Positions 13,341 through 24,000 of a DNA stretch of 64,000 nucleotides are shown here, in pieces. The position numbers were made by a program, and so were the translations under genes. The stretch lies in assembly GCF_015832195.1 (NCBI RefSeq), contig NC_052027.1, positions 8,366,149 through 8,430,148 on the forward strand, written 5' to 3'. This stretch comes from Motacilla alba alba (Eukaryota > Chordata > Aves > Passeriformes > Motacillidae). How positions within the stretch are numbered: the stretch's first letter is position 1; every line of letters starts with the position of its first letter. Below the pieces are notes generated by a model. It was given only the letters and a program-made list of their open reading frames with translations. It had not been told where the DNA came from and made no database searches.

Positions 13341-16300
13341 CCCTCTTGTGGAGGGGCCAAGGATCTGGTTCCATGCTTGGAGAAGTAGAAAATTGAGAGT
13401 TTGTTTCCTCATAGAAATGGGGGAGGTAATTTCTTTAAGTTATTTTCAAGGTGTTAAACTGTCGCTTCCCATTAAAATTTGGGAAAAAACATTGCCTTAA
13501 AATTCTTGCTAAGTTTGGTGTAACTTAATTCATTGCTGTTTTTATTTTCTCTGTGGAGAAAGAGGGTCCTTTTCTTTTCCCGTGGTGCTTCCCCAAAGGC
13601 ACCTTCTTTCCTTGGACTTGCAAATATGGACCTCTTCCTTTCTCATGCCTAAGAATATGGAATACTTCATCCCTGTCTTCATCTTCTTATGCTCTCCTTC
13701 TGCCAATACAAGAGTATTTTATGTCCCTGAATACACCATGTGCTGCTTTCCCACACCCCCTGCTAAGAGCTGCTTGTGGCAGTTCTCCTTGGAAAATATA
13801 TTCTTATCACCAAAGAAGAACTTATTTTCCTAAAGTTATCCAGATTCTCTTAATATCTGTTCTTGCTCCCTCTCTCCAGCAGTAGCAAGAGGAGGTTTGT
13901 TTGCTCGACTCAGTTTGGAACAATATAGAGGTAAATGTTCCCAGCAGCTGAGTTACCAACAAAGGAGTATGTGTAGTGCTATTTTTAACTTGAAGCTTGT
14001 CTTCATTTTACTTATCTGAGATGAAGGTCCTGTGATGATAGAAGATTTTTGATAAATAGACACAGTGGGATTGATCCCAGTTTCTTTACAATTTTGGATA
14101 GATTGAACTAGAAAATAATTCCCTATGAAAAGGGCCTTGACATGTCTCTAAAATATTCAAAGAATAGCTTCTGAAGTGCCTAAACACCGTTTGGAAAAAA
14201 ACATATAGGTAGAAGTTTTCATGAGAGCTTTACACAGATGAAACAGGGTTTTCAGAACTGATTGGCAATAATGCAGGTGGCTAATTTCTTTGAAGTGTGC
14301 TGAACATTGAAGTGCTTTGAAAATCTGACGTGTTGATGTCAGTTGCTGCTCGTTGCTGAGTGAGTTTAGAAATTTGGCTTTAAGTTTAGATGTTTGATGA
14401 TCTGGCTTAAGAGCAATGGCTACCTAAGAAGCGAGTAAACTGATTTATTTTTGCTTTCTTTTCAGGTTAAATGCCCAAGGGAAAGCTCTTAAGTGAGCAT
14501 TTCTAATTTCTTGATTTGTGATTTGAGTTTCAGAATATCACTTTGCTTGCTAGTTGTCACTTTCCACACTCTAATTTCTAACATAGAGGCTAGTTCTGTT
14601 CATGTTGTTTAGCAAACTCCTATGTAGCCGGAATGCCAATGGCATCCACTGTCTGTGAGCATGGCTTTCACTTCAGGTTCCTCCAGTGTTTAAATCTGAA
14701 GAAATTCAGGTTTATTTTTATGTTTACAACCTGAACTACAAGCTTTTGTATTTATTGCATTCTTAATCTGCTGAGATGCCAAGAGACTGCCATGATATGA
14801 TTCACACAACTGGGGTTTTGCTTACTTGACTATAACAGAATGATAGCAATGAAGAGCAAGCCCATCCCTGATGCACCTCCTGGAAGCAGGGACTGTTCTG
14901 CTGAGGAGTACACAGAGCTCATTAGGAGTTTCCCTCTGTAGCTGCTGCTGCTTATTAGAGAGTCAGAACTGCTGCATCCATAGCAGCACCCCAGGAGCAT
15001 TACTCTTCACCTTCTAGAAATGTGCCCTCATGTAAAAATGCTCATCTGCAGGTGCTATTCTGGCACCTGGCTGTAGGGAAGCATTGAGCTGCTGATGCTG
15101 GAGAGAGGAACAAGTAGCTGGCACCTCTAAAATTCAGGCCTTTGCTCCTGGTGAGCTGAAATAAAACCAAAGACTGCAGACTGATCTGGGGAGCTTCAGA
15201 CTCTCAGAGATAACAGAAGGTTTGAGGGGAGCTTTGGATCAAGTCCAGTCTTAGCTGACCTGATTTGCTTATTCCCAGGCAGCACATATTGCTCTCTGAA
15301 CATCCCTTGTTAGGAGTGCAGACTACATTTCTGGAGCAGCAGCTTCACACTGTACAACTAGCACCTTTTTTAAAATGTGTAACTGGCCTGAAAGTTAGAG
15401 TGCCCAACTCTGCTAATTACATGAAACTCTTTAATGTGATGCTGGAGGTGTTAAACAATTGTACCTGCATTAAATATGTTATGCTTATGCAAACGTGGCA
15501 CACAGATTGCAAGTTCTAAAATTTATCAGGCAGACTAATTATTTAAATGTGAGCTATAGGTTACATAAATAAATAGCTCTCCCTCAGTAAATGGTAAGGT
15601 GTCATGGTGTTAACCACGTGGCTTGTAGCAGAGTAGAATTAATGTTAACACTTCTGTGGCTTTCTTTCTCTGATTACTAATTCTTTCAATGTCGGTAGAT
15701 GAACTGAATTTATGAAAGTTTTGCCTGCCCTCTAGGTCCCTATTTTGTATTCCTTGTGCATTGCAGCTTGCTTTTGACTCTGGCAGCAATGTTGGATACT
15801 AAAAACCATGGATAGCTCAGGCTGCCTGCTCAGCATGTGGGATGAGGCAGATCCAGACCAAACTGGGAGCTTTACTGGGGCAAGATCTCCACTCCCCCAG
15901 CTCCTGCAACCTGGTCTTCCAGCTACAGAAGCAGCCCCATTACAATTAGCAGCATTTATATCTTAGAGCAGTGACACAGAATTGCATATATGCCAAGAAA
16001 ATAGAAATCACTCTGGTAATGAATTAAGAGTTTGCCGTGATGGGCTCCTGACATTTTGCTGTTATACGTGTGCCGCAGAAAAGGTGCATTTGTGTTCACA
16101 GAGGCACAAAGTGATAATATGCTGCCTGCAACTTTTGAGAATGGTTTTTGAGTGCCGAGTTATGAAAGCTCCAGAAAATCCTATATGAGAAAAGCAGCTC
16201 TAGCTAGTCAGAGAGAGTTTCATTAAAGTTTCTTGCTGTTATTAGTTTTAAATTCACTTACGTCTCCTTCAGTTTCATTTCCGGAGGCACCTGCTCTGGT

Positions 16301-16479
16301 GGTTTTCTGGCAGAAACACTGCAGAGGGTGGGGAATGTTAAGTGACAGGTTGCATATTCCTCCTTGGTCTCCCAGAATTGCTTTTTTTTCCCCTCCAGTC
16401 ATGCTAATTTACGAACCGCTTTCATAATGAAACTTGAGCAGGCATCCTTCCCCATCTGCCCCAATTCCCAGCCCTTTTC

Positions 16480-17420
16480 TGCTGCACCGGGCGAATTGCC
16501 TGATTTCGCAGAAGTGGAAACCGGGTGAGAGTTTCACACTTCACCCAAGGGGAGGCCGTGGGTCTGATCCTGCCACCTTCAAACGCTGTTCTGGCAAAGC
16601 ACAGGGAAGGAGCCGAGCAATGTGCTCAGGCTCCCAGCCCAGGCAGTGCTGTGCTCTCCTGCATCGCAGGGAGCCTCTTGTCCACCCGTTTCATGGTGCA
16701 TTGAGGAGGAAGATCGCGGTTCATGGCAGTCATTCAGCAGCAGTGCCTGTGTGCCGTGTCTCCGGAGGAAGCAATCGGATCAACTCCGTTAGTGCAAGGG
16801 ATTAAAAGAAGCCAGATGCTCTCTTAATGGACAAACATACGGCGAAGTTGCAAACTTGGCCTTTTGGGGAAATTGAAAGCAGTTTAGTTCAGGTTCAGCT
16901 TAAAGGGTTGGGAAAGAAATTGTCTATTAGTGTCAAGCCAGGCTGGCAGCGCACCCGCGCCGAGCTCGCAGCTGCTCCGGAGCCGCCAGGCAGAGCCCCG
17001 GAGCCTGAGGGGACCGGGCCGGCGCTGTCCGCAGCTCCTCGGCCTGGCAGCCACAGCCGGAGGGTCCTGAGCACATCTGCCGAGCCCAGCCCTCAGACCG
17101 GTGCAGGCAGGGCACGTCTGTGCGATGTCAGCTCTCTGCAGTCCGAGGCAAACCCTGCAGTGCCGCTGCTCTCCCCTCTCCCTGCCAGCGCCGGGCCGGG
17201 AGCGCAGGAGGGGCAGGATCCCGTCACCTCAGCAACCTCCGGCCATCGCTTCTGCAGAACTGCGCCGGGCTTGGGCCAACCAAATCCCTTCCCAGCCCCC
17301 CGAGAAAAGGGGAAGGAGTCAGGTTGTGAGCCCGAGTTACAAGCTGCTCGCAGCTCTGATCCCAGGGCGGCAGATCAGCATTCAAGGCAGGTGGTGGAAC
17401 TGTGCTGTAACCCCTCACAG
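16480..17420. promoter_or_regulatory. CpG-island-like block inside the FHIT intron
   Basis: C+G rises sharply against the A+T-rich surroundings and CpG dinucleotides are not depleted: by eye about a dozen CpG lie in roughly 80 bp at 16965-17045 and about 30 in 16940-17370, with more scattered CpG from 16480. Vertebrate intronic CpG depletion makes this stand out. The block ends near CAG|GTAACC (junction 17420/17421), a plausible splice donor, so an internal promoter with a first exon on + is possible. An antisense promoter, an orphan CpG island or a GC-biased conserved element are alternatives. No TATA box is evident, as usual for CpG promoters. A 236-codon open frame (16827-17537, +) crosses the block but is Pro/Ala/Gly-rich and matches nothing I know; I do not call it coding. 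Confidence 0.6.
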
Positions 17421-17646
17421 GTAACCTTTGTGCTCAGTGAAAATCCAGGTTGCTCTGCTAGTCTTTTCCTAGTCCATGGAAAGGGAACAGACAATAATAG
17501 TGACTGCAGCTCCTTCTGTTTTCATTTTATTCTGTGAGCAGCCACTGGTGAATCATGAGACTGCTGTTAAGGTACAGTTTCAAGTTCTGCATAAAGTTAC
17601 ACTGCTAAAATTTAAATAAATTCCTTCATTACTATATATTTCCTTC
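17421..17646 (+). other. FHIT: Intron between CpG block and TTCCC repeat
   Basis: C+G falls back to intronic levels within about 100 bp. Nothing recognisable is seen apart from the candidate donor at its left edge. Confidence 0.6.
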
Positions 17647-17740
17647 TTCCCTTCCCTTCCCTTCCCTTCCCTTCCCTTCCCTTCCCTTCCCTTCCCTTCC
17701 CTTCCCTTCCCTTCCCTTCCCTTCCCTTCCCTTCCCTTCC
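17647..17740. repeat. (TTCCC)n pentanucleotide microsatellite, about 18.8 copies
   Basis: Eighteen perfect TTCCC units run from 17647 to 17736, followed by TTCC. It is a pure homopyrimidine (+) / homopurine (-) mirror repeat of 94 bp, the sequence type that can adopt intramolecular triplex (H-DNA). Flanks remain pyrimidine-rich. The minus-strand open frame through it (repeating KGREG) is a shadow of the repeat. Confidence 0.97.
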
Positions 17741-20155
17741 TCCCTTTTGTTTTCGGAGCAGTTTCTATATCATCAAGGTGTTGAGCTGCCAGCACAGAGG
17801 GCCATGCAAACAAGACCAAGGCAGATGCACAAGTTTTACACAATTTAATTAAGTTGTGGGGCTTCAGAGGAATTTGGCTCCAGTTTCTGATGCTTCCATG
17901 CCCTGTCTTCTGTTCCAGTGTGGATGTTAAATCGTGCAGAAATGGACCGTGACCTAACTTTCATGCCAGCTGATCTGGCTGTAGCTGTTTTTGTGTAACT
18001 AATTTAAAAAGATTGATTGTTGGTTAATTACATTAATGAACTGAACCAACATGGGCACAGACCAGAGCTCAGCAGTCTCCTAAACAGTCATTAAGAATAG
18101 ACATCTATCTTTTTACCTGCTTGTACAGCCTCCTGTTGGGTGGCAGAGTGTGTGGAATGGTAATTCTGAAGGTTAAATGACTTAGGGACGTAATCACAGA
18201 CTGTTCACCTCTGCTCCCCCTGCCCATATGGCCCTGCTCGTCACAGTCAAAGTCCATTTGGACAAAGTGTCTGTTGAAAGGTCTCCAGGACAGCAAGTCT
18301 GGTGGTTTCAGCTGGCCTCCTGGCAAACACCAGCGTGTGTTACAAATCCACCAAAGCTCCCTGTTGAAAGGAATCTGTGGATTTAAACAATTTTGAAATA
18401 ACTTCTCTCCCAATTAGGGTAATTCATGTTTGTCAAGGTGAAAGTGTACTAAGCAGAACAGTTCACTCTTCTCTCTAGCCAGCTCATGAATATGAAGAAA
18501 GATTGAATCAATAATACATTTCTCTAATTAAACTGGTAAGTTAAAATGATCGAGTTCTTGTTTTAGTAGGTGCTCAATGGAAGATGCATTTCTGTGTGTT
18601 TGTCAGTGTTGGCTTTGCAGCCATTCACCACAGCTAGGTGGGAGCTGTGCCAATGTTGCCTGCCACACAAGGGCTTACAACAGTACCCTAAGAAGTTAAT
18701 AAAATGTTTGAGAGAAGGATATTGGCACATTTTCTAAACTTGAAAATATTACACAGTGAATAAAGACAATGGAGTGCATTTTATTTGCACTCCATTGGTG
18801 AAGTTTGGTGAAGTCTGTGGACATACTATTATACATTCTTTGCCTTTATTAGCCCACCTGTTTGCCAGATTTAGTCAAACCAGGAAGGACTTCAGCTGAA
18901 GTTAGTAAGTGTGTTGCCACTGGCTTGAGCAGAAAGAGAATGGAAGCAGGGCTGGATATTATGAAGGATGGTGAGAAAAATCCTAGTTATTTGGGAAGCC
19001 AAGAAGGACAGTACTTTTGCACTGGTAGCCCGGGGGAAGATGTTGGTCTGTAAAGGCTGTGGTCAGAATCTTCAAAGGTGTCAGTGCTGCTGCCACAGTG
19101 TTCTGCAAAGCCTGACCCAACAGCTGCTGGAACCAAGGAGTTGTTGCAGGGATTTCAGTCCCCTTTGGGTAATGTTGTAGGTGCCCTATGAAGTCTGATG
19201 ATTTTCAAGGAGTCTTTTTTGTATCCCAAATTCAACACTGCATGGGGGAAGTAAGTCAAAGAAAAGTGGGATTGACCTGCAGTCATAAGCTACAGGCTGA
19301 AAATCTGCTGTCTTCATTTTCAGCTCCCTCACTGATATGTCATTGAAATGGTTTGAGGTGAGAAGGGAGGAGACTTAATGCTGAGGGGTTTTTGGAGACT
19401 GGTCCATTCCCCATGGTCCCAGAGGCTTCTGTGGACAGTTGAGGGATGAACACCTGAGTGGTTGTACAAGGGATTTCAGGCATTGGCTCATGACACCTTA
19501 AAAACACTTTAAATGAGAGGCAAAGAAGTTGTGGAATTACGCATATGCAAATAGCAATAAATTATGGTTTTATGTAAGATCTTATGTTTCAAGCTAATTG
19601 AAAGACAGAGGCCACTGCTGCAGGAGAAAAATATGAAAAGAAAACTACACTGAAACATAAAAGTGTTTCTGATCAAGTAAAATTCTGTTTCTGTTGAATG
19701 TTTTATTTTGTTCCAGTCACATAAATTACCATCTTTGAAATACTAAAACTCCCACAATCAGCTTTTTATAACAGAAAATAATTTACATTTAAAAGGTTTA
19801 ACTGAAGCAGCTAAGCCTTAGTGATGAATGTGCACATTTGGCAATAAAACAGGGAAATAGCCCATGTTTTGGAACCCATGGCTGCTATATATAATTTTAA
19901 TATTATAAAGAACTAAATACAGTCTAGTGAATGCTACAGGTATGCACTGAGATATTTGCTAGCTCCTGGGAAATGTATTCTTAAGGGTATAGAGTACTGA
20001 CACAGAGCCTTGGAAATCTCCTTTAGCACTGATGGATTCTGTGATGAGAAGCAGCATGGCTTGAATGCATTTCATCCTCCACAGAAACTTATGAGCCTGG
20101 TCACATTGCCATCATCAGAAACCATTTCTTTCTCAGTGCAGCAGCACCTCTCTTC
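17741..20155 (+). other. FHIT: FHIT intron, no gene seen
   Basis: Ordinary A+T-rich intron. The only structured item is a 12-bp perfect hairpin at 18767-18797. No exon, RNA gene or retroelement recognised. Confidence 0.7.
18767..18797. repeat. Perfect 12-bp inverted repeat with 7-nt loop
   Basis: CAATGGAGTGCA, loop TTTTATT, TGCACTCCATTG. The stem is perfect but pairing stops at its base, so it is too short for a canonical microRNA precursor. Confidence 0.8.
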
Positions 20156-20160
20156 CATCT
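20156..20160. repeat. Target-site duplication of the solo LTR, left copy (CATCT)
   Basis: CATCT directly precedes the TG end of the LTR and is repeated right after its CA end. Confidence 0.82.
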
Positions 20161-21034
20161 TGTGGTGGGCTGTCCCTGGCTGGACACTAGGTACCCACCA
20201 AAGTCACTCTGTCAATCCCCTTCCCCAACAAGACAGGGGAGAGAAAATACATCAAAAGGCTTGTAGGTAGAGATAAGGATGGGGAGAGATCAATCACCAT
20301 TTGCTGTCATCAGCAAAACAGACCTGACTTGGGGAAAATAATTTAATTTATTACCAATCAAATCACAGTAGGGTAATGAAAAATAAAACCAAATCTTAAA
20401 TCCACCTTTCCTTTACCCCTCCCTTCTTCTTGGGCTTGACTGCACTCCTGATTTTCCCTCCCTCCTCCCTTCCAGTGGCACGGGAGGATGGGGAATGGGG
20501 GCTGTGGTAAATTCATACTTAGCTCTGCTGCTCCTTTCCCCCACAGGGGCAGGACTCTTCATGCTGCTCCCCTGCTCCAGTGTGGAATTCCCTCTCACAG
20601 GAGACCAGAAAATCTGCTCCAGCATGGGCTTCCCATGAGATCTCAGCCTTCTTTGGGCATCCCCTGTCCCACTGTGATCCTCCATGGGCTGCAGGGGCAC
20701 AGCTCCCTCTCCATGTTTTGCACCAGGAGCTGTTCCTCTGTCTGGAGCAGCTGCTGCCCCTCCTGCTCTGACCCTGGCGTCTGCAGGGCTGTTTCTCTCA
20801 CATCTCACTTCTCTCTCTGGCTGCAGTTGCTTTTGCACAGAGCATTTCCCCCCTCCTCAAATCTGTTTTCCCAGAGGCCCCACCCCTGTCGTTGATGGGC
20901 TCAGCCTTGGTCGATCCATCCTGGAGCTGCAGGAATTGGCTCCCTTGGACGTGGGGGAAGCTTCTGGCAGCTCCTCACAGAAGCCACCCCTGTGGCCCCC
21001 TGCTACCAAACCCTGGCCACACAAACACAATACA
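20161..21034 (-). mobile_element. Solo LTR of an avian endogenous retrovirus, probably ERVL-like
   Basis: An 874-bp block begins TG and ends CA on the + strand and is flanked by a perfect 5-bp direct repeat CATCT (20156-20160 and 21035-21039), the hallmark of retroviral integration. Its sequence resembles an abundant bird LTR I recall: read on the minus strand it opens with a GTTTGTGTGGCCAGGG-type start, followed by a region corresponding to a degraded TATA-like segment, and holds an AATAAA (complement of 20347-20352) near the 3' end. The 5-bp duplication favours ERVL over ERVK (6 bp) or most ERV1 (4 bp); class remains inference. No gag, pol or env remnant adjoins it, so it is a recombined solo LTR. 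Open frames inside it on either strand are shadows. Confidence 0.87.
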
Positions 21035-21039
21035 CATCT
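21035..21039. repeat. Target-site duplication of the solo LTR, right copy (CATCT)
   Basis: CATCT directly follows the CA end of the LTR; identical to the copy at the other edge, so the duplication has not decayed. Confidence 0.82.
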
Positions 21040-24000
21040 TCAAATAATGAAAGAGGAGACAGAGACAGTATTTTCGTTCTGCGTGAGCCTTGTCATCATC
21101 CTAGAAGAGATTGCAGCAGTTGTCTAAAAGGACCACAAAATAGCCACAGAAATTAGAGATAATGATTTCCCTCTCAGAATAACTGGTGTGTAAGGCTTGT
21201 CTTCCCCCTGTCACATACATTCCTGATTTATCTTCTCTTCCTCTCCCCCACTCCCTGCGTTAAAGGGGGAGTGGGCCATTGCTGCTATAATGCTCTTATT
21301 CCCTCCTAGAGCAGAGAAGATATATTTCAGTTTTATGCTCTCCTCAAATGTACTCAGACATATGGAAGAAATACCTTACAGGTGTTTGTATTCTTGCAGA
21401 GGCTCCAGAGAATTGAAAACTCTCTGTATTCCAACAATAATCTTTCCCTTGACCTAGTGTGCTCTATACCTCATGTGGGAGTCTGAGTCCTGCCGTTACT
21501 GGAGTCAGGGAGAAAATGGGTGGAAGTTTCAGCAAAGTGGGGATGAGACCTTGGGTGTTAATTGTGGGGCTGCAGGGCCCCATGGTGGGAGCAGCTGTGC
21601 TCGGTTTTGTGCAGAACTCGTCTCGCCCTGACCAAGCCAGACGTTCCTTGACATCTACAAGATTTGCCTGGGGGACTTGGTCCTTCCTCTTATTAATATC
21701 AGAAAGTAAATTAGCTTTATGTTGCCCTTCATATCAGACCTTTCAGGGGTCTCCTATCCTTTTAATTTAGCCTGGGTCTCTGAGGGAAAATCCCAGTGAA
21801 AACACACCGGTGTGGTGATTAGTAAGCACATTTTATATAATTACAGTGTTGGCATCTCAGGGGGGAAATGAAAGTTTGTGCTGTCCCTTTAACAGGACAA
21901 TTTGATAATCCTCTTAGCATTTTCTCTTTTGGCTGATAATATTTCACACAATTTTACTTTGTAAAATATTCCTAAAGGGAGGCTTAAGCAATAATGCACA
22001 GATTATGGAAATGACTCTCATTAAATATAGGCAGAGACTTCAGCAAAGCCATGAACTGCTTCGAAACATGTAACCCCCATTAGGAGCTTCATTTAAATGT
22101 TTATTCACAGAGCAGTAAATGTTTATTATAGAACATTTTATTGAAACGTAAATTAAAGAACCCTAATTATACATATCACAAGTATTCAAACAATATGCAT
22201 TTATCAAGACTTAACTAAAGATCAGAGGTGGAGGAAATGCAGTTGTGCTTTCATTTGCATCTCAGCAACACCAAATTTGCACAAAAATACCTGGGCAAAG
22301 TGACCCTGATGGAAGGCACAGGGTCTCAAGGCAGGCACTCTCCAGCTATCCCTGAGGATGTGTCACCTTCCAAAGTAACTTCAGAGGCACCTTCTCAGGT
22401 CATTCCCATCTGTAAAACAGGCTGGGGACTGCCAGGGTTTCGGGTTTTTTTGCAGAGTAATTGTTGCTGCTCCTGCAGGTCTGCCCATCCTTCCTGCGAG
22501 TGCTGTAGGGGAGATGGACAATGAGTGAAGGCAGGTGATGGTCCTTGGCCTGACCTTCCCACCACCATGCATGGTCCTTCATTCCTAGACTTGCAGAGCA
22601 GCTTAGAGGTCAGGAAATACAAGTTCAAACAAACAATCAACCTTTATTTCCAATCAGTTTATCCATTTGCTGCCTTTCAGAGGATGTCCTAAGAGATGTT
22701 CAAAGAGATGTACATTTGGATCACCACTTCCAACAAGCAGGCTTATTACCCTCATTATTGTGCCAGTTTTCTTGGGTTTGGGGCTGAAGGGGAGAGGTTG
22801 GCCCTTCTTTTGCAAATGCTGAACTTGCCTTTAGCCATGGAAGTTATAACTGCAGATATCAAGTGGGTTAAAAAATTTTTTCTGTGCTTGTTTTTATGAG
22901 GTCTACATCCCTTTTCTAGCTCACCCACAGCTCATTTCTTTAAACTTCCTAGCAGTTGACATATGCATTATTTATTGAGAATGCTGAATCTGCACATTTC
23001 TGAACGTACACATTTAAAGATGTATTCTGCTGCAAGTCCCCCACTTGGTTTGGCTTCTTAGACATTTGCAAATTCTCTTAGTTTTGTTGCTTTCCAAAGT
23101 ACATGCTTTCTGTGCTGAGCAAGTATCTTGATAATCACTCTTCCAGAGGCAAATCCATGGCATGGGTGTTGGTAGAGATCATTGCAAAGCTTTATTTTTC
23201 CTCCTAAGGATGTGTGTACCGCACAGTGTGATGCAGATTTACACAAAGGGCCCTCACGCTCCAGCTTGGTAGCACATGGACAGCCTGTGTGACCTTCTCT
23301 CCCAAGACTTGTTCCAGTTTCTTGTTTTCCTTCTTTGCAGTCTCTTTCTAAGCAACGTTTTTGATTCACAAAATTTTGATCACTGCCTTCATTCTATCAA
23401 CAGCTTCAACCTTCTGTGTATTCCAGTGGCTTTTCCAGCCCATCCTCACATCTGTCTCTGCTGTTTCCCCTGCTGCTGCCCTGGGCTTTGAGACAGGCAT
23501 GGATTTCCCTGTCCTTCCCTTGCAAGCATCAGTCTGCTCCCCTGCACGTCCTGCTTTCGAGCCTGGCAGTCTGTGCCTCTCCTTTCCATCTGTACCATGT
23601 TCCTATGCTCCTCAAGACAGCAGAAAAGCAAACCTCGGTTTTGTGCTTAAATAAACCAGAGCCAGAGGTCCTCCAGGGGTGTGTCAGGCCATGCAGCCCC
23701 CCTGGATTTGGAGCAATCCTCACCTCCAGCACGGCAGAGCTGCCAGCTGGGGAGGAGATGCCAAGGGCCTGCATCTGTGCAGCCTCGTGCTCAAGGCTTT
23801 AGTAAAGCTGGGAAAGTAAGCACTGATTCCTAGAAATGGGGCAGTTTTGCAGGAAAGGAATGGTTTCAAGCAGTTTCTTGTCATGTTTTATTATTTTATG
23901 AAAATTAGCTCCTTTAAAGTGGTCTGTCTTTGAGTAATTTAGAACTCCTGAAATGAGGAAAAAAAAACAGTACTAATGCAGGCAATAATTTTAAAGGCTG

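Larger units (their letters stand above)
1..16479 (+). other. FHIT: FHIT upstream intron, distal part
   Basis: Noncoding, A+T-rich sequence with stop codons dense in every frame. No recognisable exon, RNA gene or full mobile element is seen. It contains only small features: a G+C-rich 11-bp hairpin (1435-1460), a G16 run (2098-2113), a short TA repeat (3523-3544), A-runs (5832-5845 and 6008-6030), a T12 run (9340-9351) and a degenerate CT-rich tandem (13278-13340). Slightly richer G+C patches near 4890-5260 and 7970-8150 carry open frames of no recognisable family. Assignment to the FHIT intron follows from the exon at 29655 and assumes no other gene is nested here. Confidence 0.75.

Noticed and set aside
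17580..17843. Minus-strand open frame with repeating KGREG
   Set aside because: It is a direct translation of the (GGGAA)n strand of the microsatellite; the flanks show no domain or splice context.
20413..21127. Several overlapping open frames of 60-147 codons on both strands
   Set aside because: They lie within or across the solo LTR, whose C+G richness opens frames; an LTR carries no retroviral protein genes and no domain is visible.
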